From assembly GCF_000423125.1 (NCBI RefSeq), contig NZ_AUHJ01000001.1:124001-188000 (forward strand): a stretch of DNA of 64,000 nt, read 5' to 3'. How positions within the stretch are numbered: the stretch's first letter is position 1; the number at the start of each line of letters is the position of its first letter. Under the pieces are notes generated by a model. It was not told the DNA's origin. It did no database searches and worked only from the letters and a program-made list of their open reading frames with translations. The position numbers and the translations under genes are program-made. Source of the stretch: Haliea salexigens DSM 19537 (GTDB lineage Bacteria > Pseudomonadota > Gammaproteobacteria > Pseudomonadales > Halieaceae). Shown piece by piece: positions 27,912 through 35,317 of this stretch.

Positions 27912-28025
27912 ATGGTGGCCCGAAAAGCCTATGGGTCCAAGAATTTTGAGAATTACCGGCTGAGGGTGCTGACCCATTGTGGATGGGCGGTGCGGCGTTC
28001 CGATGGCATCATCCACAGTGGGTAG
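27912..28025 (+). pseudogene. transposase C-terminal remnant (ISL3-like, tentative)
   Basis: The frame from 27912 encodes MVARKAYGSKNFENYRLR, then VLTHCGW, and stops at 28025. The pattern of a basic residue pair, AYG, N-F and YRLRVL near a C-terminus is typical of transposases annotated as ISL3/IS204/IS1165. Only about 25 residues are family-like; nothing upstream in any frame continues the match. The assignment is from memory of the motif and needs a search. Confidence 0.42.
27973..28022. repeat. imperfect 13-bp inverted repeat at end of the transposase-like remnant
   Basis: CCCATTGTGGATG (27973-27985) and CATCCACAGTGGG (28010-28022) match at 12 of 13 positions. It overlaps the end of the transposase-like fragment, where an insertion sequence would place a terminal structure. 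Confidence 0.45.
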
Positions 28026-28108
28026 AGCCGCAGTATGTTGGTATTTTTGTTGGTAACTATTTCGGTATGGATTTTTATCTAATTAAATCAACAGCTTACT
28101 TTCCATAA

Positions 28109-28196
28109 TGGCGGTGAGGGAGAGATTCGAACTCTCGAACGGTTGCCCGTTACACACTTTCCAGGCGTGCGCCTTCGACCACTCGGCCACCTCACC
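28109..28196 (-). tRNA. tRNA-Ser (GGA anticodon)
   Basis: The 88-nt minus-strand sequence folds as a class II tRNA. The acceptor GGTGAGG pairs with CCTCACC, the anticodon loop has GGA in CTGGAAA, there is a long variable arm, the T-loop is TTCGAAT, discriminator G, and CCA is encoded. It decodes UCC/UCU serine codons. The decayed region lies directly downstream of its 3' end, the usual side for integrase-type insertions. Confidence 0.95.
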
Positions 28197-28277
28197 GTGA
28201 GGGCGCGGATAATAACATAACCGCTAGCGCTTGCCAGCGTTTTAGCGGCAGTTTGTTCTACCGCGTTGACGTCCTCG

Positions 28278-28685
28278 CTAGCGCCAACCGCCCAACACCG
28301 CACCCATCGCGGTGAGCGCCACCACCCAATAGCCCCCGTTTATAAGCAGGTACGACCAGGGGCGTTGCTCGAACAGCGTGATAACCCCCGTGGCGAAAAA
28401 CAGCCAGCCAAACCCTGTAAGAAAGCCGTAGAGCGTGCCGGTGGCCAGAGTCACGCCGGGTGCGGCCAGAAACCGCTCCAGGCAGAGCGCCATCACCAAC
28501 AGGAAAACGAAGGCGAGGCCAAAGATTCTAGCCTTGTTTCCACTGTTTACCTGCGCCTCGGTCAGGCCGGCAGCCCGCATCCACGCGGCACCAAACAGCA
28601 GGGGGGAATACCACAGGCCGCCGATCACAAACGCGGTGAACGTGGCGACCAGAACGGCGAGAAAGTGAACAGGAACTTCAGCCAT
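28278..28685 (-). CDS. DUF1761-like small membrane protein
   Basis: A 135-residue protein with four predicted membrane helices: PVHFLAVLVATFTAFVIGGL, FGLAFVFLLVMALCL, LYGFLTGFGWLFFATGVI and a C-terminal helix. The WYSPLLFG motif after helix 1 is typical of DUF1761 proteins, whose function is unknown. The start at 28685 is supported by GGAGG 5 nt upstream. No operon partner is obvious. Confidence 0.8.
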   Translation of the reverse strand: MAEVPVHFLAVLVATFTAFVIGGLWYSPLLFGAAWMRAAGLTEAQVNSGNKARIFGLAFVFLLVMALCLERFLAAPGVTLATGTLYGFLTGFGWLFFATGVITLFEQRPWSYLLINGGYWVVALTAMGAVLGGWR

Positions 28686-28841
28686 GTCGACCTCCAATAA
28701 ACGTTGATTTTGTTGTTGTTGTCGCACAACTGTTGCCGAGGGCGGCGCTGGAGTCAAGACCTGCCTGGGCGGCCATAGCGGCGGCCCCCAACACTTGCAG
28801 GAAAAACCACTGCGCCTGTGCGCTAAGCGCGGGTTCTGGTG

Positions 28842-29663
28842 CTACTGCCGCGCCAAACGCAGCCACGGCGGCTCGCCGCCACCGCTGCTGCGAAATGGAT
28901 TGATGTCCAACCCACCGCGGCGGGTGTAAAAGGCCTGCAGGTGTAGAAATTCGGGGTGGCAGGCCTGTTGGAGGTCGCAGAAGATACGCTCCACGCACTG
29001 CTCATGGAAATCCTGATGTTCGCGATAGGCCAGGATATAGCTGAGCAGCGCCGCGTGATCCAGTGCGGGCCCGCGGTAGTGCAACCACAGCGTTGCCCAA
29101 TCGGGCTGACCGGTTACTGGGCACAGAGAACGCAGGAGGTGACTGTACAGCCGCTCCTCCGCCACATTTGCGGGCGCGCACTGCAGCATACTGGCGTCGG
29201 GCTCCCGCCGGGGCCAGCGCCCGGCAGCGCTGTCAATGCACAACCCATCGGGCTGAGCGCCCGTCAGAGCAGGGTCATCGGGGGCGAATACTGCCAGCGC
29301 AACCTCACCGCCCGCGGCGGCACTGACATCCCGCACAATACAGGCCAGGGCGGCAGCCTCATCGTCAAACACCGTGTTGTTGAGGGAATTCAGATACAAC
29401 TTGAAAGACTTGGACTCCACCAGGTTCGGCGTGCTGGCGGGAATGGTGAAACGCCCTACTCTGGCCAGCGCCTTGTCCTGGCTATCCAGCCAGGACAGCT
29501 CGTAGGCATGCCAGACGTCAATGCCCTCGAAGGGAAGCTGCTCGGTCAAACCCAGCGCAGCGCGCCCTTCGCGGCGGGGGATGGGATAAAGCAGTTCCGG
29601 CGCATACTGGGTGGCTGCGGGTACCTGCTTGCCCAGCAGCAGCGCTTCTGAGTCCAGTGCCAC
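28842..29663 (-). CDS. queF: NADPH-dependent 7-cyano-7-deazaguanine reductase
   Basis: This 273-residue protein reduces preQ0 to preQ1 for queuosine in tRNA. It is the long, two-domain QueF type. Visible are the QueF motif ESKSFKLYLNS (83-93) and the catalytic cysteine Cys181 in LCPVTGQPDW, with the downstream ILAYREHQDFHEQCVE and RRGGLDINPFRS segments. It is located 3 bp after the ABC permease gene on the same strand, so it may be the last gene of that transcript. Confidence 0.96.
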   Translation of the reverse strand: MALDSEALLLGKQVPAATQYAPELLYPIPRREGRAALGLTEQLPFEGIDVWHAYELSWLDSQDKALARVGRFTIPASTPNLVESKSFKLYLNSLNNTVFDDEAAALACIVRDVSAAAGGEVALAVFAPDDPALTGAQPDGLCIDSAAGRWPRREPDASMLQCAPANVAEERLYSHLLRSLCPVTGQPDWATLWLHYRGPALDHAALLSYILAYREHQDFHEQCVERIFCDLQQACHPEFLHLQAFYTRRGGLDINPFRSSGGGEPPWLRLARQ

Positions 29664-29666
29664 GGC

Positions 29667-30440
29667 TTACTGCCGCAACCGTTTACCGGTATTCAGCAGG
29701 TGCATGCTGTAGCACCAGGCCGCGACGGTGAACACGGCAATCATGCCAAAGGCCACACTGAGACTGACGTCAGACACACCGAGCACGCCATAGCGAAACG
29801 CATTCACCACGTAGACCAGCGGATTGAGCTTCGATACAGCGGCCCAGAAATCAGGCAGCAGGTCCATCGAATAGAACACACCGCCCAGGTAAATCAGCGG
29901 CGTCAGCACAAACGTTGGAATAATCGAGATGTCATCGAAGTTGTTGGCGTACACCGCGTTGATAAAACCCGCGAGCGCAAACAGGATGGAGGTCATCAGC
30001 ACAATGATCACCACGACCGCAAAGCTGTGCATGTGCAGGTCGGTGAAGAACAGCGACACCAGCGTAACAATAACCGCAACCAGCAACCCCCGGCTCACGC
30101 CACCAATCACATAGCCCAGCAGAATAATGTAGTTCGGCGTGGGCGACACCAGCAGCTCTTCAACACTGTGGTTGAATTTGGAGCCGAAGAAAGACGACAC
30201 CACATTGGAGTAGGAGTTGGTCACAATGGCCATCATGATCAGGCCCGGCACCACGAACTGCATGTAGGTGAAGCCGCCCATGTCACCGATGCGCGACCCG
30301 ATCAGCGAGCCGAAAATCACGAAATACAAGGACATGGTAATCGCGGACGGCAGCAGTGTCTGGGTCCAGATACGCAGGTAGCGCTTCACCTCCTTGCGCA
30401 GGATCGTGACCAGGGCGACCCATTGTTCCTGAAAATTCAT
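29667..30440 (-). CDS. yadH: ABC-2 type transporter permease (YadH-like)
   Basis: A 257-residue integral membrane subunit with six hydrophobic segments and the ABC-2 family signature around MMAIVTNSYSNVVSSFFGSKFN. It pairs with the ATPase encoded directly upstream (4-bp ATGA-type overlap at 30437-30440). The pair forms an exporter of unknown substrate found widely in gammaproteobacteria. The gene name follows close resemblance to E. coli YadH. Confidence 0.9.
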   Translation of the reverse strand: MNFQEQWVALVTILRKEVKRYLRIWTQTLLPSAITMSLYFVIFGSLIGSRIGDMGGFTYMQFVVPGLIMMAIVTNSYSNVVSSFFGSKFNHSVEELLVSPTPNYIILLGYVIGGVSRGLLVAVIVTLVSLFFTDLHMHSFAVVVIIVLMTSILFALAGFINAVYANNFDDISIIPTFVLTPLIYLGGVFYSMDLLPDFWAAVSKLNPLVYVVNAFRYGVLGVSDVSLSVAFGMIAVFTVAAWCYSMHLLNTGKRLRQ

Positions 30441-31354
30441 TGCGCACCCTCCACCAGCCGTACAAACATCTCTTCCAGCCGGTTTGCGCGATTGCGCATG
30501 CTGCTGATGCGAATATCGGCCTGACTGAGCCCCGCAAACACCTCGTTGATATGCTGGCCCTTCTCGACTTCTATCTCCAGCGTGCGCTCATCCACGCGCC
30601 GCACACCAAACCCTTCGATCTCCACCACGTCGGGCAGCTCGTCCACCGCATCGAAGATGAACACCTCGCGATGCAGCCGGCGCAGCAGGTCGCGCATGGA
30701 GCTGTTTTCCACGATCTCGCCGTGGTTGATGATGGCGATATTACGGCACAAGGCCTCGGCCTCTTCAAGGTAGTGCGTGGTGAGAATGATCGTTGTCCCC
30801 TCCTGATTGAGTTTTTGCAGGAAGTCCCACATGGAACGGCGCATCTCGATATCCACCCCGGCCGTGGGCTCATCAAGGATCAGCAAGCGCGGATTGTGCA
30901 CCAGGGCACGGGCAATCATCAGTCGCCGCTTCATGCCACCGGAGAGCATGCGCGAGGGCACATGACGCTTGTCCCACAGGCCCAACTCACGCAGATATTG
31001 CTCAGCGCGCTCGCTGGCCAGCGCCTTCGGCATCCCGTAGTAACCCGCCTGATTGACCACAATGTCGAACGGCTGTTCGAACATGTTGAAGTTGAATTCC
31101 TGCGGCACGATGCCGATATTTTTCTTGGCCCCGGCAAAGTCCTCGTCGATATCAGTACCGTATACCGCCACCCGGCCCGCCGTTTTTGCCACCAGCGAGC
31201 AGATCACGCCAATGGTCGTCGACTTGCCAGCCCCGTTGGGGCCGAGCAGCGCAAAGAAATCGCCATGCTGCACTTCAAGGCTTATGCCTTTCAGGGCCTG
31301 GAAGCCGCCGGCGTATTGCTTGGTGAGATTTTCAATGGTCAGTGCTGGTATCAT
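30437..31354 (-). CDS. yadG: ABC transporter ATP-binding protein (YadG-like)
   Basis: A 305-residue ATPase with Walker A GPNGAGKST (about 38-46), the signature LSGGMKRRLMIARAL, Walker B LLILDEPTAGVD and the H-loop TTHYLEEAE. The C-terminal 80 residues are the extension typical of YadG/CcmA-type ATPases. It energises the permease encoded downstream. The first 13 bp overlap, in antiparallel direction, the longest possible frame of the PA2817-like gene, but not its chosen start. Confidence 0.93.
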   Translation of the reverse strand: MIPALTIENLTKQYAGGFQALKGISLEVQHGDFFALLGPNGAGKSTTIGVICSLVAKTAGRVAVYGTDIDEDFAGAKKNIGIVPQEFNFNMFEQPFDIVVNQAGYYGMPKALASERAEQYLRELGLWDKRHVPSRMLSGGMKRRLMIARALVHNPRLLILDEPTAGVDIEMRRSMWDFLQKLNQEGTTIILTTHYLEEAEALCRNIAIINHGEIVENSSMRDLLRRLHREVFIFDAVDELPDVVEIEGFGVRRVDERTLEIEVEKGQHINEVFAGLSQADIRISSMRNRANRLEEMFVRLVEGAQ

Positions 31355-31425
31355 GCCGCCTCGGTATACCCACGGGAGAATTCAAGCGCTGCATTGTACC
31401 TGCAATCGCCGCACTGAACGAGACG

Positions 31426-31803
31426 ATGGACGACACGCAATATTTACAGCACTGCCGCGGGCTCTGGCGCGAGTTCGCAACGACCCTCAATCAACGCACA
31501 GCAGGCCTGGATTCGGAGAACCCGCTGCGTGAGCTCGCCGATGCCTGCTATCGCCTGCCCGATGAGGCGCTGTATATCCAGGGGCCGCCGCTGGTGATGC
31601 GGTTGTTCACCCACCAACCCGAGTTTGCCCCCACGTTTCCGCGCACACTGCTGTGGTTTCTGGGCGGCGATTGCCTGCACGTGCTGACCGATGAGGAAAT
31701 CGCGACTTTCCAGGCGCTGGATGAAGCGCGCCTCGAGGCGGCCGCTCGCGGCGAGCTGTTTGACTATCAGGGTAACGCCGCCGCACGCCTGCAACTCACC
31801 TAG
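31426..31803 (+). CDS. PA2817-family conserved protein
   Basis: A 125-residue protein that starts MDDTQYLQHCRGLWREF; the longer in-frame version would overlap the divergent ATPase gene. It contains DEALYIQGPPLVMRLFTHQPEFAPTFPRTLLWFLGGDCLHVLTDEEI, characteristic of a small uncharacterised family known from Pseudomonas. No catalytic motif or membrane segment is apparent. It is the last gene before two tRNA genes. Confidence 0.8.
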   Translation: MDDTQYLQHCRGLWREFATTLNQRTAGLDSENPLRELADACYRLPDEALYIQGPPLVMRLFTHQPEFAPTFPRTLLWFLGGDCLHVLTDEEIATFQALDEARLEAAARGELFDYQGNAAARLQLT

Positions 31804-31905
31804 CCAGCCCTCTGCCCCCGCGAGATCGCAAAAAGTGCACCTTCAGGTATTGACGTCTTCTGGCTCTCTACCTACAATGCGCGCCTCTTGATTGAGAGCC
31901 TTTGC

Positions 31906-31981
31906 GTCCCCTTCGTCTAGTGGCCTAGGACACTGCCCTTTCACGGCGGTAACAGGGGTTCGAACCCCCTAGGGGACGCCA
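31906..31981 (+). tRNA. tRNA-Glu (TTC anticodon)
   Basis: A 76-nt cloverleaf with acceptor GTCCCC/GGGGAC, anticodon loop CTTTCAC, T-loop TTCGAAC and encoded CCA. It is followed 20 bp later by tRNA-Gly, so the two are probably co-transcribed. A near-identical copy lies at 59286-59361 on the other strand. Confidence 0.96.
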
Positions 31982-32001
31982 CTCTCTCACACTCAAGAGC
32001 T

Positions 32002-32077
32002 GCGGGAATAGCTCAGTTGGTAGAGCGCAACCTTGCCAAGGTTGAGGTCGCCGGTTCGAACCCGGTTTCCCGCTCCA
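32002..32077 (+). tRNA. tRNA-Gly (GCC anticodon)
   Basis: A 76-nt cloverleaf: acceptor GCGGGAA/TTCCCGC, D-loop AGTTGGTAGA, anticodon loop TTGCCAA, T-loop TTCGAAC, and encoded CCA. It is followed by a damaged partial duplicate. Confidence 0.96.
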
Positions 32078-32235
32078 CTCTGCAACACCAACAATCTTCT
32101 CAACCCGCTCATCGCTGCCTACTGTTTGGTAGAGTGCAACCTTGCCATGGTTGAGGCGGGGCGCGTAGCCTCGCCGGTTCGAACCCGGTTTCCCGCTCCA
32201 CTCTGCAACACCAACAATCTCCTCAACCCGCTCAT
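32048..32235 (+). repeat. 65-bp direct repeat, two copies, 123 bp apart
   Basis: Positions 32048-32112 and 32171-32235 match at 64 of 65 positions. Each copy contains the 3' part of tRNA-Gly (T-arm and acceptor with CCA) and the following CTCTGCAACACCAACAATC stretch. The second copy ends in the pdxB stop codon. Confidence 0.9.
32120..32200 (+). pseudogene. degenerate tRNA-Gly duplicate
   Basis: A copy of tRNA-Gly from the D-loop (TTTGGTAGAG) through anticodon arm (CCTTGCCATGG) to CCA. The 5' acceptor strand is replaced by unrelated sequence, so the acceptor stem cannot form. The variable loop carries an insertion of about 15 nt that makes a GAGGC/GCCTC hairpin. It cannot give a functional tRNA. 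Confidence 0.8.
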
Positions 32236-33359
32236 ACCACGACTGCGCCCAGAGCCTTCACCCACTCGACCTGGTCGGAGTTGGCTGCCGCCACCAAACT
32301 TCCCGCCAGTTCCCGCCGCACGGGGTAGGTTTTGCGCAGCTGGTCAAACGCGTGACGCGCCTGCTCCACAGGTGCACCAAACACAACCTCGCGCAGGCGA
32401 CTGTCGTCTGCGTGGATGTCATAGCGCGCCGCGCACAGCCAGCGCAGCACGTCCACACCGCGTAAATGCGGCGGTAATTGCAGGGTTTCAGGCAGCACGG
32501 CGGTGAGGGGCGATGCCTGCTCTTGCGCACGCAACTCCTGCTGCAGCGCCCGGGCCAGTTGCCGGGTCGCCGTCAGTTTGGCATCCAGACTGTAGCCGGC
32601 GATATGCGGTGTACCGATATCGACGCGCTCCAGCAGTGCCGGCGACACCTCCGGCTCGAATTCCCAGACATCCAGCACGCAGCGCGGGGCATCCGACGCC
32701 TCCAGCCGCGCCTGCAGTGCAGCGCTGTCGATCACCTCCCCCCGGCTGGCGTTGATAAGCAGGGAGCCGGCACCCAGCTGTGCGAGTTGCGTGTGGCCCA
32801 GCAGGTGGTAGCTGGGCCAGGGCGCGGCGCGGGTGAGTGAGGTGTGCAGCGAGACCACATCGCACGCCAGCACGCTGGCCAAAGGCGCCGGCTCAGGCAC
32901 CGCGCCCGCTGGCAGCCAGGGGTCATACTGCAGGCTGGCAATTCCCAGCGCTGTCAGGCGCGCCCGCAGTAACTGACTGACGTGGCCATAGCCGACGATA
33001 CCGGCACGGCCTCCGGCGAGGAGCCGCTCCAGCACCCCGGGTTGCGCCGCAATGGCTGCCAGCACGTATTCCACCACCGCGTTGGCGTTGGCACCGGGGG
33101 CTGCCGCAAAGGCGATACCGGCCGCCCGCAGCCAGTCGATATCCACATGGTCCAGCCCCGCGGTGGCACTGCCGACAAATCGCACCGGGCTGTTGCGCAA
33201 TAACGCCGCATCGACGCGTGTCACCGAGCGCACCAGCAGTACATCCACCACGCGCAAGTCCGCGGCGGTAATCCGGCGACCCTCCACCGCTCGCAGTTCG
33301 CCCATATGACCGAAGCAATCGTGCAACCCGGGAATATTCTGGTCGGCGAGAATGCGCAT
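32232..33359 (-). CDS. pdxB: erythronate-4-phosphate dehydrogenase
   Basis: This 375-residue enzyme oxidises 4-phosphoerythronate in pyridoxal-phosphate synthesis. It has the D-2-hydroxyacid dehydrogenase fold with start MRILADQNIPGL, FVGSATAGLDHVD, the NAD-binding GIVGYGHVSQLL (about 118), INASRGEVID and the catalytic histidine in GTPHIAGYSLD. The C-terminal dimerisation domain is specific to PdxB. Length fits the family (about 380). Its stop codon lies in the 65-bp repeat that also carries tRNA-Gly sequence. It overlaps the epmC gene by 1 bp at 33359. Confidence 0.95.
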   Translation of the reverse strand: MRILADQNIPGLHDCFGHMGELRAVEGRRITAADLRVVDVLLVRSVTRVDAALLRNSPVRFVGSATAGLDHVDIDWLRAAGIAFAAAPGANANAVVEYVLAAIAAQPGVLERLLAGGRAGIVGYGHVSQLLRARLTALGIASLQYDPWLPAGAVPEPAPLASVLACDVVSLHTSLTRAAPWPSYHLLGHTQLAQLGAGSLLINASRGEVIDSAALQARLEASDAPRCVLDVWEFEPEVSPALLERVDIGTPHIAGYSLDAKLTATRQLARALQQELRAQEQASPLTAVLPETLQLPPHLRGVDVLRWLCAARYDIHADDSRLREVVFGAPVEQARHAFDQLRKTYPVRRELAGSLVAAANSDQVEWVKALGAVVV

Positions 33360-33958
33360 CAGCGGGGATCAGCTGAGGGCACCGCCGTTGCCCTCACCAG
33401 CGCCGGCGTCAGGGCGCCTCGCTTGTCGAACTCGACCTGCAGCGCGCGGAAAAATACTGCGGCGCGGCGCGGCAAGGTGGCTCCGGCGAGGCGCAGGGCC
33501 TCACGACGCACGGCGGACTCGAAGGCGCTGTGGTCGCCAGCCTCCCCGACCTCTGCCGCCAGATTGTCGGTACTGATCCGAAAGGGAAAGCCACAGGCAA
33601 TGGAAAAACACCACTCCAGTGCCTGTGGCCGTACCTCTACCGACTCGAAGGCGGCCTGCGCCGCAGGATCACGGCCCTCCGGCGCATACCAATACCCGAA
33701 ATCCACCTGTTGCCTGCGCGCGGCACCCGCAATGCACCAGTGCGCGGTTTCATGCAGCGCGCTGGCAAAGTAGTCCTCGCGAAACCAGAGCCGATGCGGT
33801 TCACCCGGTTGGGTCGACGGCGCATACAGCGGCTCGTCTGCACCGCCGCACAACAGCGTGTTTTCAGACTGCAGGAAACACTGCGCGAACACACGCTCCA
33901 CGCGGCGGGCACAGAACACGGGCGCGTGGGCGCGAGAAGGCTGGGTGGTGGACGCCAT
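33359..33958 (-). CDS. epmC: elongation factor P hydroxylase
   Basis: A 199-residue protein of the EpmC (YfcM) family, which hydroxylates the lysylated lysine of EF-P. The diagnostic metal-binding motif HETAHWCIAGAARR is at about 69-82, with FGYWYAPEGRD and VEVRPQALEWCFS following. It is limited to gammaproteobacteria and nearby groups, which supports the organism assignment. It lies in a tight group with pdxB, tusA and yheU. No epmA/epmB or efp is visible in the window. Confidence 0.93.
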   Translation of the reverse strand: MASTTQPSRAHAPVFCARRVERVFAQCFLQSENTLLCGGADEPLYAPSTQPGEPHRLWFREDYFASALHETAHWCIAGAARRQQVDFGYWYAPEGRDPAAQAAFESVEVRPQALEWCFSIACGFPFRISTDNLAAEVGEAGDHSAFESAVRREALRLAGATLPRRAAVFFRALQVEFDKRGALTPALVRATAVPSADPR

Positions 33959-34194
33959 CAGCTGCCTTTGCGCAACAGGAACAGAAAGTTGCCGGCCTCC
34001 TCCGTCTCGGAGAGCAGTTCATGGCCGAGAAAGGAGCAAAACTTCGGAATGTCGCGCTGCGTGGTGGGGTCAGTCGCGACCACGCGAACCGTTTCGCCCA
34101 CCTGCATGTCGCGAATACAGTTGTGCAACAGCATGACCGGCTCGGGGCAGTACAGCCCGCTCACATCCAGGGTGTGGTCTGCGGCGCCGGTCAC
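33958..34194 (-). CDS. tusA: TusA-family sulfur carrier protein
   Basis: A 78-residue protein with the TusA signature: Cys16 in LYCPEPVMLLHN, then VRVVATDPTTQRDIPKFC. TusA accepts persulfide sulfur from IscS and passes it to the TusBCD relay for tRNA 2-thiouridine. It overlaps epmC by 1 bp and yheU by 4 bp, so translation is coupled. Confidence 0.92.
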   Translation of the reverse strand: MTGAADHTLDVSGLYCPEPVMLLHNCIRDMQVGETVRVVATDPTTQRDIPKFCSFLGHELLSETEEAGNFLFLLRKGS

Positions 34195-34445
34195 GACAGC
34201 ACCCCGCCGGACAACAAAACCCGGGCGCTGTCACGCGGCAGCAGGTCCCAGGTTTCACTGTCGCCGTCATACAGCAAGACGAGCTCGCCAGTGTCCAGCT
34301 GGCCACGCAACTGCTGCACTTTGGCGCCCAGGCTCAGCTCGCGGTCGCCGTAATCGGTACCATCGCGACTGGCAAACTCCTCCAGCAGCGCGCCCAGAAC
34401 CTCTGGCGACAGGCGGGAAGGCGGTATCTCGAGCAGGTCAGCCAA
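34191..34445 (-). CDS. YheU-family protein
   Basis: An 84-residue protein with IPPSRLSPEVLGALLEEF and the invariant SRDGTDYG motif of the YheU family, whose role is unknown. It starts 3 bp after the methyltransferase-like gene and overlaps tusA. Short acidic, probably cytoplasmic. Confidence 0.9.
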   Translation of the reverse strand: MADLLEIPPSRLSPEVLGALLEEFASRDGTDYGDRELSLGAKVQQLRGQLDTGELVLLYDGDSETWDLLPRDSARVLLSGGVLS

Positions 34446-34448
34446 GGC

Positions 34449-35246
34449 TCACGCCGGTTTGACGAAGCGCAGGGTCATGCGGTCGCTTTCGCCGATGGCC
34501 TCGTACTTGGCGCGGTCTTCTTCAGCGCCGCGCAGCGCCGGCGGTAGTGCCCAGACGCCAGCGGCGTGATCAGCTGTATCCCGCGGGTTGGCATTGATCT
34601 CACTGCGCGCGTCCAGCTTGAAGCCGGCTTTCTCTGCAGCGGCGATGACATGCGCTTCAGTGACATAGCCGCTCTTCGCCATTGCCGAGAGGTCATCACC
34701 TGAAGGCGCGCGATGCTGCACAACGCCCAACGTGCCACCGGGCTTGAGTGCCGTGAACGCGGCGGCGAGCGTTGCATCGAGGCTATCCATGCGCATCCAG
34801 CTGTGGATGTTGCGGAAAGCAACCACGAGGTCAGCGGAGCCCGCGGGGGCGACGGTGGTCTCTGCCGGTGGCGCCAGTTGTGTCACAGTGACAGCGCCGT
34901 ACAAATCATTGTTTGCGGCGAGCTTTTGCAGGAATCCGCCCAACGCGTTGCGGAAATAGCCATTGGACGAGATATTCATGCCGAAATGTGCCGCGTAGAG
35001 CTGCCCGTCCTTGGCCACCAGTGGCGCCAATACCTCGGTATACCAGCCACCACCGGGCGACAACTCGACCACGGTCATGCCTTCCTTGAGGCCAAAAAAC
35101 TCCAGTGTCTCGCGCGGGTGACGGGAGCTGTCCCGCGCCTTGTTCTCTGCGGCACGTTGCTCGCCGTTCAGGGCGCTCTCCCAATCGAGAGCAGCATGAG
35201 CCGGAGCCAGGGCCACAGCCAATAACAGTGCCAGTACATATTTCAT
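34449..35246 (-). CDS. exported SAM-methyltransferase-like protein
   Basis: A 265-residue protein with a signal peptide (MKYVLALLLAVALAPAHA) and a class I methyltransferase-like core: VVELSPGGGWYTEVLAP (motif I, about 56-72), then DLVVAFRNIHSWMRM and LKPGGTLGVVQHRAP. The family is known in Proteobacteria as predicted methyltransferases with an export signal; the periplasm normally lacks SAM, so its true activity is unclear. The start at 35246 has AAGGA 7 nt upstream. Confidence 0.82.
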   Translation of the reverse strand: MKYVLALLLAVALAPAHAALDWESALNGEQRAAENKARDSSRHPRETLEFFGLKEGMTVVELSPGGGWYTEVLAPLVAKDGQLYAAHFGMNISSNGYFRNALGGFLQKLAANNDLYGAVTVTQLAPPAETTVAPAGSADLVVAFRNIHSWMRMDSLDATLAAAFTALKPGGTLGVVQHRAPSGDDLSAMAKSGYVTEAHVIAAAEKAGFKLDARSEINANPRDTADHAAGVWALPPALRGAEEDRAKYEAIGESDRMTLRFVKPA

Positions 35247-35317
35247 GGTTGTTTCCTTCTGCCACATGGGGTTGCGGGTTAATATACGGGCTGTGGCAGT
35301 GAATGTGGAGCCTGATT

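Larger units (their letters stand above)
26876..28108. other. 1.2-kb non-coding, hairpin-rich decayed region
   Basis: No intact gene is visible on either strand. Frames of up to about 140 codons exist but have no family signatures or convincing ribosome sites. The stretch instead contains many short perfect inverted repeats, two perfect 14-bp stem-loops and a transposase-like C-terminal fragment, and it ends against the 3' end of a tRNA-Ser gene. It looks like the eroded remains of one or more mobile elements, possibly with a structured RNA. Confidence 0.6.

Noticed and set aside
27529-27963. 144-codon plus-strand frame in the non-coding region
   Set aside because: Rich in Arg/Pro/Gly, spans two perfect stem-loops, and has no family resemblance; probably chance.
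27160-28030. RNase P RNA, tmRNA or 6S RNA as explanation of the structured region
   Set aside because: The conserved sequence blocks of RNase P RNA and tmRNA were looked for and not seen, and nothing suggested 6S RNA.
27160-28030. Group II intron
   Set aside because: No recognisable domain V sequence, no intact reverse transcriptase frame and no clear GTGCG-type 5' boundary; only kept as a remote possibility.
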